This document shows, piece after piece, positions 22,901 through 28,766 of a DNA stretch of 64,000 bases. The stretch is taken from assembly GCA_024413465.1 (NCBI GenBank), contig JAKSVU010000006.1:1-64000 (forward strand), read 5' to 3'. A program made the translations under genes and the position numbers. The stretch's first letter is position 1; each line of letters begins with the position of its first letter. Under the pieces are notes generated by a model, which saw only the letters and a program-made list of their open reading frames with translations, did no database searches and had not been told where the DNA came from. The DNA is from Alphaproteobacteria bacterium. Lineage in GTDB: Bacteria; Pseudomonadota; Alphaproteobacteria; CAAGCB01; CAG-977.

Positions 22901-23881
22901 AGCAGAACCAATGATATTTCCTTTTAAATCAACAATTGTTCCATCTGGTAAAGCATAACCTATCAAGTTACCATCTTTATCAATTACTCGACCATCTGGT
23001 AAAATAGTTCCTATTACAGATCCATCAGGACCTAATGCAACACGTTGATTTTCTGCAATCCCAATGACATACCCCTGATCATCTACGACCGTTCCATCAG
23101 GACGCAATGTTCCAATTCTTTTTCCATCTAATCCATAGACAACACCATTTTCATCGGCATATCCGATAGGTTTTCCATCTGGACCAAGAACAAGACGCCC
23201 TTTTTGACGAAGCTGATCTGTGACTGATCCTCCCCCCGGAGCATCATCACACACACCACACAAGCTTGTATCAATACCCATTGCAGAAATAGAAACAGTG
23301 ACCGGTTTACCATTTGCACCAGCTTGTTCATCACGCCACTTGATCGTTAAATTCGTTTGGATTGTTCTTGCTGTTTGAGGTTTCCAAGAAACAAAAATTT
23401 GACAAGGCGTATCTGGCGTATAGATATCATTTTTGATACATTTGCTATCAATTTTAAAACTATCCTCATTCAAATTATCAACACTGATATCTGAAATTGT
23501 GATACGTCCTTTTGTTGGAACAACTGTTAAAGCACCTTCAGCTGTTGTTCCTAGGACAACTTGATCAAACCTTAAATTTTCCGGTGTAACTTTCAATTGA
23601 TTGGCTTCACTCACCTCTTTTAGAGGTTCATCGTCTGTAATAACCAAATCATCTGTTTCACCGGATCTAATATTTGAATCTATATCCAATTGTCCTACTA
23701 CAGATTGTTTTGCATCAGCGCGTTGTTCTTTTCCTCTAGATAAAAGAATAACTACACCTATCAGGAAAACAAACGCACAGACAATTCCAACAATCATCAG
23801 TTTCTTGTTGGATGTCTGAACATATTGCTCAGAAGTACCTGTTAAATCTTCGTCTTCTTCTATTTCTTGGTTTTTTTTCAT
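16904..23881 (-). CDS. virB10: Giant VirB10/TrbI-family protein with about 1,670 residues of repeats
   Basis: 2,325 residues from the ATG at 23881, which overlaps the virB9 stop as ATGA. VirB10 proteins usually have about 400 residues; they span the envelope and link inner and outer complexes. Order here: acidic cytoplasmic tail; one membrane segment at about 27-48 (LMIVGIVCAFVFLIGVVILL); an Ig/ASH-like domain at about 95-205 (LRFDQVVLGTTAEGALTV) ending near SLCGVCDD; degenerate 17-residue repeats at about 227-1900 with consensus GNxIGxxxPDGxxVDxx; a basic linker; the VirB10 domain at about 2000-2205 (VLARAIDSQV, IIPAGSRIIGEV, ending PAGTRLTVYANADLWL); then a Gln/Pro/Gly-rich tail of about 120 residues. 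The middle repeats are more divergent and contain cysteines. The layout parallels Helicobacter CagY. The reading frame is open throughout, so it is under selection. Confidence 0.93.
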   Translation of the reverse strand: MKKNQEIEEDEDLTGTSEQYVQTSNKKLMIVGIVCAFVFLIGVVILLSRGKEQRADAKQSVVGQLDIDSNIRSGETDDLVITDDEPLKEVSEANQLKVTPENLRFDQVVLGTTAEGALTVVPTKGRITISDISVDNLNEDSFKIDSKCIKNDIYTPDTPCQIFVSWKPQTARTIQTNLTIKWRDEQAGANGKPVTVSISAMGIDTSLCGVCDDAPGGGSVTDQLRQKGRLVLGPDGKPIGYADENGVVYGLDGKRIGTLRPDGTVVDDQGYVIGIAENQRVALGPDGSVIGTILPDGRVIDKDGNLIGYALPDGTIVDLKGNIIGSAPQIGPALDKFGNVIGNVLPDGRVVDENGNVIGYLNPDGSIVDLQGNIIGSVLPQGAIIDVLGNSLGVVLPSGDAVDKEGNVFGRVLQNGNIVGKDNLIKGHVAKEGLAIGPGCKMIGKVGTDGSVMMSNKQVGRMNSANLILDMGGNVIGSMVQEGVLIDWQHHIVGKIDKDGQAVDFKGSVIGCLLPNGYVVDDREEIKAGIMPRGSIVGEKCGFAGRIMPDGSVVNNGELAGYVVPDGSVVKDNVIVGKIVDDKVAVAPGCKLLGYANIDGDVYTPSYTPTTDVIGCLTSDGDVYAENVVLGKTLKSMSVINLDGRNVGLIDGNGHYVDKNGQYMGCMDPEQVALKEYTNPVAFATPTGGALNANGETVGWVMPDGQVKNSSGDAIGKALADHDVIDLSNRKVARVVPKNGLAVKKACELAGKILDDGRVVDSSFTRTAFIKSNDTLFDLKDTQIGRVAYAKYGISDGNQFIGTVDSTGHLVDAAGQQIACLRPDNVFVDKDDKFVAIPMATGLAINSLTELYGHGDTIGKVLNIQASDFIGSTLAVSLVQDDHKKITGGLIPARIEVLDEVTNAVIGRLLPDGTALNLQKKYLGRLKMPDGKIVDKSGKVVGKILFGLRQVIDENGNIIGTILPDGTVIDANGKVIGKMRADGKVVDNTGKVIGEELPVGMPVLGPDGKILGYVGFNGKIVDANGNIVNGVDGKPLQYKAHGVIVDSNGNVVGYILREGLAINYANEVLGTISSDGVVKNKSGEPTKSKLQIDGRVNDEFGTDIGRGIINATPISKQCALLGTLSTEGKILSSENKELGFVTFDRAILDEKNKQIGQIVGLDTIVEGHDCHVIGKINSAGRIIDVKKGTDLGCVSLDGDALNSNSVKIGKMVVTGPAIGFDGKEIGKVISTGEVLASDGTSIGCFSENGEIYSKKDKYVMGVSGAMKYAIDYFGNVTARIVGNKYAISPKNDSSVGSFDGENVVGPSNQKIGRLVFAGRRVINKDGRIVGTVMPKGEVFDNVGRSIGKTTSIMKALTNENKFLGRVVPIGEVCKDKNDVAVGKVHFDGQIIDENQETLGRLLADGTAISNSNGFLCSISKMTLDSVLAGTPIYDEFGNLIGYADENGVVRDLNGEIIGHMRPDGTVISNDGTVIGYAGTPVYDEHGNLIGYADRNGVVRDLEGNIIGQMRPDGTVVDKNGKIIGHGGTPIYDEHGNIIGFADKDGIVRDMNGRVIGQVKPDGTVVDKNGKVIGFAGKPVFDANGNLIGYVGKDGLVRDKNGKIIGRVRPDGTVVDMKGNVIGFTADKKLLDSGMKPLYDKNGNLIGFVDKDGNVFDKTGKRLGKLRSDGSIVDDDGNVVAHAVLNGTPIFDENGNLIGFTNGDGKLYDADGNVIGKILEDGTILDNEGNVLRQGAGSTTNSKHVKFAVDRDGKFMGVVGEDGFVRDATGQIVGKVDENGDVVDMNGNIVGSVKEGEALLDENGNLIGVIMEDGTVVDLNGKVLGKINANGEVVDSNGNVVGVWADGKFTPAKVISKKKFAFGKDGKLIGYVQEDGTVLDEDGNVIGYVDEDGNIVSTDGTVIGTTQNPNDKEGISVYGRFDPDTYRYRGKENGRTGKGERYDPVRIKELRAKQLAYRKMIRPGISGGMSATDSEKALLRKQHKSTTWKDVGQEKNVSTYRVNMDHMILADKAIPAVLARAIDSQVAVPASAIVERNIYSESGRKIIIPAGSRIIGEVQNAGSDANKFAVKLVVNWTRLIRPDGAAFTFDDGTSGDSMGRGGISSYVDLQLFKRYGYPLLSSTLTSGITWAMATNEKGGVDQNGNASVSERAEASKDARKQFSSDLQDMTKQLFEMFVSSIKPVTYVPAGTRLTVYANADLWLRTEVEDEESDGIIGAEGLINDRDPEMEAVSEANDSQIEYREENRAARDAANQNGAVSGTPNPNSQQQQQLYYNNYQGQPQPPRAGSLTGSGGGGTSLPPPQTKVPATTAAPAQEPAEDAPELF
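18180..23200 (-). repeat. 51-bp (17-residue) coding repeats inside virB10
   Basis: About 5 kb of virB10 encodes head-to-tail units of 17 residues (GNVIGYLNPDGSIVDLQ is a typical unit). The length is enough for roughly 98 units. Units at both ends are close to consensus; those in the middle (about 19620-22700) are diverged, vary in length and carry scattered cysteines. Because the units vary so much, expansion is old in most of the array. Confidence 0.9.
19000..19610 (-). repeat. 147-bp higher-order tandem repeats in virB10
   Basis: Within the array a 49-residue unit recurs about four times with high similarity. Each begins GTPIYDEHGNLIGYAD or a close variant and then has GVVRDLNG and MRPDGTVVDKNG. 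The unit starts fall near 19590, 19442, 19296 and 19149, spaced 147-148 bp. This is the youngest-looking part of the array and the most likely place for recombination between copies. Confidence 0.8.
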
Positions 23882-25413
23882 TGAGTACGCACCACAATAC
23901 AAGTCAAACCACGTTTACCCAACTTGTTGCATAAAGTATCTCCATCTTTGATTGAACCGACTGGCCCAATGCGTAAACGGAAGACGTCATGTGTTTCACC
24001 TTCAGCAACGGTATCAATTGAATAATATGGTTCAAATCCACCTAACAAATCTTTATTCTTACGAGAAATATTATCCCATTTTTGTTCCAAATTTTGAATT
24101 TCGGAATCAGCTCCTAATTCGATAGCAATAGTTTCAGCAGGAGCACCACGATACTTCGCACCAAAATTATTCGGTTGATATGGACGCGCAAATCCCTGTT
24201 GAGATTGTTGTTGCATCATCATACCACCCATTCCTGGCATAGCCCCCATTGGAGCACCACCCATCATTGGATTATTTCCTGCAGCTCCATATCCATTCCA
24301 AGTTGCAGCACCACCCATTGGTCCACCTACAGGTGAAGGAGGAGGAAGTGTTGGAACTGAATTTTTCTGAACAGATTTTTCATATTCCGTCCAATCTGTT
24401 CCAAAAGCAGGATCTTTTCTAATCTTTAAACAGATTAACTTCTTACCATTGCGTAAAACAATATCCCCTATTCCTTCAACAACCATCAAACGCCCGTATG
24501 GACCACGTGTTCTAAAACCAATAGGAGATTCTGTTCTGTCAACTAAAATACTGGCTACAGGACGCTGAACCATTGATAATGCTTTCTGACCAAAATCGAT
24601 ATATGTAAAAATTTCATCACGCCATACACGTTCTGGAGCAATATCCATATCTTCTGGATTTGGAATGAAAACGTCAATATCGAATTTCATTTTTTCTGGA
24701 TTTATTTCAACGTCTGCCAACCAATCATCTTCAGACTTTTTCTTTTGACCAACAGCATTACCACCCATACCGGAAGATCCAAATCCCCCCATTGAATTCA
24801 TTGATGTAATTTGTGATCCAACTCCAACAGTTCCCGAAGCAAAAGGTGTTTTACCAGAATCATCAGGAACGTATTTTGCATCATTTACGATAATATCAAC
24901 AACAGCATTTGTAATTCTGTCAGCATTGAAAGTTTCACTGCGCAAATAGAAAACGTATCTGTTTCCGGAACGACCAAAAACCATCATATTTGTATCCATT
25001 CCGACTAATTCAGGATTGTTTGCAAATACCATCAAAGCATTCGCTGTAACTTTCTTTACCCCAAAAGCACTTTCATTTCCAACGAAAACGTTTTCAATAA
25101 ATTCCCAAGATGGAAAATTAATCAAAGTATGCATTCCTTCACGAATACGCAAAGGTAAAACTAAATCAGGTGTCCAATAATATCTAGAATATCCAGGTTT
25201 TGATTGTCCTTCCCCTAAATGTTCCATTGGTTTGTTCCATGCTTTTTGTTGCATGCCCAAACTCCACAAATATGGCATGTCAATTTCGGAATATTGACCA
25301 TTCGATTGTTCAATAGCAGCATCCATTGATTCTCGAGCAGAAGATTGTTGTGCAAAACCATTGTGTATTGTCGCCAATATAACGGCCCAAAAGATAAAAA
25401 TATTTTTAATCAT
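23878..25413 (-). CDS. virB9: VirB9-family T4SS protein with C-terminal SPOR domain
   Basis: 511 residues from the ATG at 25413, preceded by AGAGG at good spacing; the signal peptide is MIKNIFIFWAVILATIHNGFAQ. The N-terminal VirB9 domain includes TNMMVFGRSGNRYVFYLR, and the C-terminal VirB9 domain has APERVWRDEIFTYIDFG. A Gly/Met/Gln-rich linker follows (about 370-440). The last 75 residues fit a SPOR domain: LLGGFEPYYSI, then VFRLRIGPVGS and TLCNKLGKRGLTCIVVR. SPOR domains bind denuded peptidoglycan; VirB9 normally forms the outer-membrane core ring with VirB7 and VirB10. The fusion is unusual for the family. The stop overlaps virB10 by four bases. Confidence 0.88.
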   Translation of the reverse strand: MIKNIFIFWAVILATIHNGFAQQSSARESMDAAIEQSNGQYSEIDMPYLWSLGMQQKAWNKPMEHLGEGQSKPGYSRYYWTPDLVLPLRIREGMHTLINFPSWEFIENVFVGNESAFGVKKVTANALMVFANNPELVGMDTNMMVFGRSGNRYVFYLRSETFNADRITNAVVDIIVNDAKYVPDDSGKTPFASGTVGVGSQITSMNSMGGFGSSGMGGNAVGQKKKSEDDWLADVEINPEKMKFDIDVFIPNPEDMDIAPERVWRDEIFTYIDFGQKALSMVQRPVASILVDRTESPIGFRTRGPYGRLMVVEGIGDIVLRNGKKLICLKIRKDPAFGTDWTEYEKSVQKNSVPTLPPPSPVGGPMGGAATWNGYGAAGNNPMMGGAPMGAMPGMGGMMMQQQSQQGFARPYQPNNFGAKYRGAPAETIAIELGADSEIQNLEQKWDNISRKNKDLLGGFEPYYSIDTVAEGETHDVFRLRIGPVGSIKDGDTLCNKLGKRGLTCIVVRTQ

Positions 25414-25426
25414 AACACAACCTCTT

Positions 25427-26197
25427 TTAATCATTATAACTCTCAACACCATATTCAACAACTTTAAAGCCTAACGGGTTTTTCAAACGATCAGCGTATT
25501 TAACTTTATATCCTGGATGATTAACCAAATAACGAATCCTAACATTTGCACGCCATCTTTGAGATTCTGGCTGATCAGCTTCAGGTTTCATATCTTGCGT
25601 TCTGAAATGGACAATCCACATGTTTTGATCTTGAATAACGTTTTCAATTCGAACTTCACGCGTTAACCCTTCAACTTTAATCTGAGTCATACGATCTCGA
25701 ATATTTTTTGAAAAATCTTTGTAAAGTCTTTGTGTAGACATCCAATAAATAGGACCATCTGTTCCCCAACGATAAGCCATTTCTTCAACGTTTGAAGTCA
25801 TCGTATGATATAACAAAACATATTGACGAATCATCGCTTCAGTAATGATCGCATCTGCAGCTAAATCTTTTGCTAATGGACGCATATTAACAACTTGATC
25901 GTCTTTATTTTGGAACGTTAACAAAAAAGGCTCTACGCGTTTTAGAGGCATCAAATTCAAAATTGCAATTAATAAAATTAAGTTGACACATAATGCAACC
26001 GCAGAAACGATTGAAAAAGCGCGAGCTGTCCATAAATAACGGCGTTCACGCAACAAATCAACAGACAATTCTTCTTGTGTTGCACTATTGACCTGTTTTT
26101 TAGCAACGTGTTTCTTCTCAACAACTTCTTCTTTTACCTGAGACTGTTGTTGCGGTGCTTCTTTTTTCAATCCTGGTCGAGCATTTGGTCTTGGCAT
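25427..26197 (-). CDS. virB8: VirB8-family inner-membrane T4SS protein (copy 2)
   Basis: 256 residues from the ATG at 26197, with AAGGAT upstream. A Gln/Lys-rich cytoplasmic tail is followed by one membrane segment (AFSIVSAVALCVNLILLIAI) and a periplasmic domain ending in the VirB8 hallmark NPLGFKVVEYGVES. VirB8 is a bitopic assembly factor that contacts VirB9 and VirB10. The order VirB8-VirB9-VirB10-VirB11 is that of classical virB operons. It lies 5 bases after the small lipoprotein gene. Confidence 0.88.
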   Translation of the reverse strand: MPRPNARPGLKKEAPQQQSQVKEEVVEKKHVAKKQVNSATQEELSVDLLRERRYLWTARAFSIVSAVALCVNLILLIAILNLMPLKRVEPFLLTFQNKDDQVVNMRPLAKDLAADAIITEAMIRQYVLLYHTMTSNVEEMAYRWGTDGPIYWMSTQRLYKDFSKNIRDRMTQIKVEGLTREVRIENVIQDQNMWIVHFRTQDMKPEADQPESQRWRANVRIRYLVNHPGYKVKYADRLKNPLGFKVVEYGVESYND

Positions 26198-26202
26198 AAT
26201 TT

Positions 26203-26385
26203 CTATCCTTGTAAAATCCAATCAGGTAAATTTTTAGGTGTTTCTAATAGCATACAGGCACAAGGAGACCGTTTCAACTCATTTATATCTGGACCTATGC
26301 CTACAGGTTCTTTTTCATAAATTGAAGAACATGAAGATAAAAATGCCATCAAACCTAAACCTAAAACAAATTTCATTTTTTTCAT
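26203..26385 (-). CDS. Small lipoprotein, VirB7-like by position
   Basis: 60 residues, preceded by a strong GGAGG site before the ATG at 26385. It has a lipoprotein signal (MKKMKFVLGLGLMAFLSSC) with lipobox LSSC and a mature part of about 42 residues containing a CAC motif. It lies between two virB8 genes. VirB7 proteins are short outer-membrane lipoproteins that clamp VirB9; size and place fit, but sequence alone does not prove the family. Confidence 0.75.
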   Translation of the reverse strand: MKKMKFVLGLGLMAFLSSCSSIYEKEPVGIGPDINELKRSPCACMLLETPKNLPDWILQG

Positions 26386-26407
26386 TATTACCTCCAAAAT
26401 AGAAAAC

Positions 26408-27094
26408 CTATTGTCTAACAACACCGAATTTAAAATCAATTACTGTAAAACCTAGTGGATTAGAAAAAGATCTTCCCAAAAATACGTTACTAGGATAAAG
26501 ACGAAATGTAATCGTTGATGCCCACTTTTCAATCTTAGGATTAGGATCTGCATTTCCTTCCATTGTACGAGAATCAAAAAAAACGTGCCACTTATTCCAG
26601 CCTTCACGACGAATTTTCGTAATATCAACCTCTCGTCTTAACAAAGGAACGTGCTCTCCATCAAACAAAGGTAACATTCTCGTTCTAAATTCATCCACAA
26701 TTTTTGGCGTTGCTAAACGAGGCAGAAAACCATACCAAAGACGACGTTGCATGCTGACATTTGAATAAACTGTTTGAGTTGTAACAATAAACTGACGCAC
26801 AAACATTTCTGATAAGACATCTGTCGCTTGCATATCCGCATGTAATGGTTCGAAATAAGCAAGATTTTCGGAAAATTGTGGATTTGTCGTTAAAACAGCA
26901 TCAACTTCAACCTCTTTCGTAAGATGCAATGCAAACAAGGAAAGCATTAATGTCCCAAAAACTAACAGGTAGCAAACGTAGCTAAAAAATTTAGCCAACC
27001 AAGCATATCCCCCATTCACGGCTTCCATAGCTGACGGTGAGGGTTTTCTTTGTTTGACTGCGTGCACATTCGCTTTTTGTATACTCTTATCCAT
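26408..27094 (-). CDS. virB8: VirB8-family inner-membrane T4SS protein (copy 1)
   Basis: About 228 residues from the ATG at 27094; a GTG at 27112 is an alternative. A cytoplasmic tail is followed by one membrane segment (YVCYLLVFGTLMLSLFALHL) and a periplasmic domain ending in NPLGFTVIDFKFGVV, the VirB8 C-terminal motif. It is clearly paralogous to the second VirB8 in domain order, membrane topology and NPLGF end, but otherwise diverged, so the two likely have different roles or form a mixed assembly. First gene of the block. Confidence 0.82.
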   Translation of the reverse strand: MDKSIQKANVHAVKQRKPSPSAMEAVNGGYAWLAKFFSYVCYLLVFGTLMLSLFALHLTKEVEVDAVLTTNPQFSENLAYFEPLHADMQATDVLSEMFVRQFIVTTQTVYSNVSMQRRLWYGFLPRLATPKIVDEFRTRMLPLFDGEHVPLLRREVDITKIRREGWNKWHVFFDSRTMEGNADPNPKIEKWASTITFRLYPSNVFLGRSFSNPLGFTVIDFKFGVVRQ

Positions 27095-27167
27095 AGTCCC
27101 TATTTTTGGCACAATATCATTAAAAAAATCTTTAATTTTTTAATAAAAATACAAAAAAATGAATTTT

Positions 27168-28541
27168 TTATGCTTTTTCCTCATCTGGTATCGTTGATTT
27201 TAGAAAAGCAGGAACATCCATTCCAAAAGCATTTTTAGGAAAATTTTGTCTTTTTTCATGTTTTAATTTTTTGAAACCTGATTTTTTTTGCTCCTTTTTT
27301 AAATTTTCATCTCCTTTTTGAAAATGAAACTTATGCTTTTTTTGTTTTGAAGAATGATGATCTTCTTTTTGATTGAATTTAAAAGGTTTATGAGGTTTTA
27401 GATAACGTTCTGGCAAAGTTACTTCAAATTCTGGAATTTGTTGATCGATTAGCTTCAAAACCATTTCCCAAGCTTTATAATCGGCTGATGTCAAAATCGT
27501 AAAAGCACGTCCAGATTTTCCGGCTCGTCCCGTTCTTCCTATCCTATGAATATAATCCTCACTGTTTAAAGGAATATCAAAATTGAAAACATGTGAAACT
27601 TCAGGTAAATCAAGTCCTCTAGCAGCAACATCAGAACAAATTAAAAATTGATAAGTTCCATTTTTAAAACCATTTAACGTATCAAAACGAACAGATTGAG
27701 ACATATCCCCATGCAATTCCGCAACAGAAAATTCATGTTTTGTAAAAGATTTAAACAAAATATCAACGTCTGTTTTACGATTACAAAAAACCATTGCATT
27801 TTTTACGTCTTCAGCAGCAATAATTTGACGCAAAACCTCGCGTTTAACCCAAGGATCTTTTTTAGATTTAACAACAAATTGTTCGACTGTAATAGCAGTG
27901 CTTGTTGGTGGATCAACCTTGATAGTCCTGGGGAATTTCATAAATTTATTTGATAAGGCTTCAATTTCAGGAGGCATCGTTGCAGAAAATAACAATGTTT
28001 GTTTCTGAACAGGCAACCTTGTCATAATCTTTTCAACGTCAGGAATAAAACCCATATCAAGCATTCTGTCAGCTTCGTCTAAAACAAAGATTTGAACGTC
28101 TCTCAACAAAACGCGACCGCGTTCACATAAATCAACCATACGCCCCGGTGTAGCAATCAAAACATCAACCCCTTTTGACAAAGCTTTTTGCTGGTCGACG
28201 ATTGATTCACCACCTATCAATAACGCCATCGACAATTTTTGGTATTTTCCATATTTTTTAAAACTTTCAGCAATTTGCATTGCTAACTCACGCGTAGGTG
28301 ACAAAATTAAAGTTCTGGGCATTAACGCTTTTGCATGACCATTAGATAAAATATCAATCATCGGCAAAGTAAACGCTGCTGTTTTTCCCGTTCCGGTTTG
28401 AGCAATCCCAATCACGTCATTTCTGTATAAAATTTCAGGAATTGCTTTTTCTTGAATAGGTGTCGGCATTGTATATCCGACTTCTTGAACGGCTTTTAAC
28501 GTATTTTCGGATAAATTTAACTCTGAAAAATTCATTTTCAT
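27168..28541 (-). CDS. DEAD-box ATP-dependent RNA helicase (RhlE-like)
   Basis: 457 residues. The Q motif (PTPIQEKAIPEIL), Walker A AQTGTGKTAAFTLP, DEAD box VLDEADRMLDMGF, SAT motif and C-terminal HRIGRTGRAGKSG are all present. The tail after about residue 375 is basic (many Lys, His, Gln), as in RhlE-type helicases that act on rRNA or mRNA. Close Met codons at 28541 and 28535 are both possible; AGGA upstream suits the first. Expressed away from the gdh gene across a 225-base gap. Confidence 0.95.
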   Translation of the reverse strand: MKMNFSELNLSENTLKAVQEVGYTMPTPIQEKAIPEILYRNDVIGIAQTGTGKTAAFTLPMIDILSNGHAKALMPRTLILSPTRELAMQIAESFKKYGKYQKLSMALLIGGESIVDQQKALSKGVDVLIATPGRMVDLCERGRVLLRDVQIFVLDEADRMLDMGFIPDVEKIMTRLPVQKQTLLFSATMPPEIEALSNKFMKFPRTIKVDPPTSTAITVEQFVVKSKKDPWVKREVLRQIIAAEDVKNAMVFCNRKTDVDILFKSFTKHEFSVAELHGDMSQSVRFDTLNGFKNGTYQFLICSDVAARGLDLPEVSHVFNFDIPLNSEDYIHRIGRTGRAGKSGRAFTILTSADYKAWEMVLKLIDQQIPEFEVTLPERYLKPHKPFKFNQKEDHHSSKQKKHKFHFQKGDENLKKEQKKSGFKKLKHEKRQNFPKNAFGMDVPAFLKSTIPDEEKA

Positions 28542-28766
28542 TTTTCCTAAACTGATTTGATATTTCTATTTTTAAAATATAAGTGATTGTTATGCAATAT
28601 AATTTGTTTATTCTTTTAATTTTGACTAAAAAAGTGCTTTTTTAGCTTGGCTTTTAATTTTATTTTAAACAATTAAAAAAATAATACGCTTATACAAAAA
28701 ACTGTTGATGAATAACATCTGTTGTTATAAATTACAGGCGAATTTATTATTTATGGGGTACTCTAT

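Noticed and set aside
18180-23200. Regular spacing that could suggest a CRISPR array or noncoding satellite
   Set aside because: The repeats are continuous, in one open frame and vary at the third codon position; there are no spacers or cas genes.
18180-23200. MORN, pentapeptide or DotG-type repeats
   Set aside because: The period is 17 residues with a GNxIG...PDG pattern; MORN is about 23, and pentapeptide and DotG repeats have other motifs.
15911-27094. Integrative conjugative element
   Set aside because: No relaxase, coupling protein, integrase or attachment repeats; flanks are housekeeping genes on both sides.
28542-28766. Remnant of the missing N-terminal half of NAD-GDH or a riboswitch
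   Set aside because: The gap is AT-rich with stops in all frames, and no known aptamer pattern was recognised.
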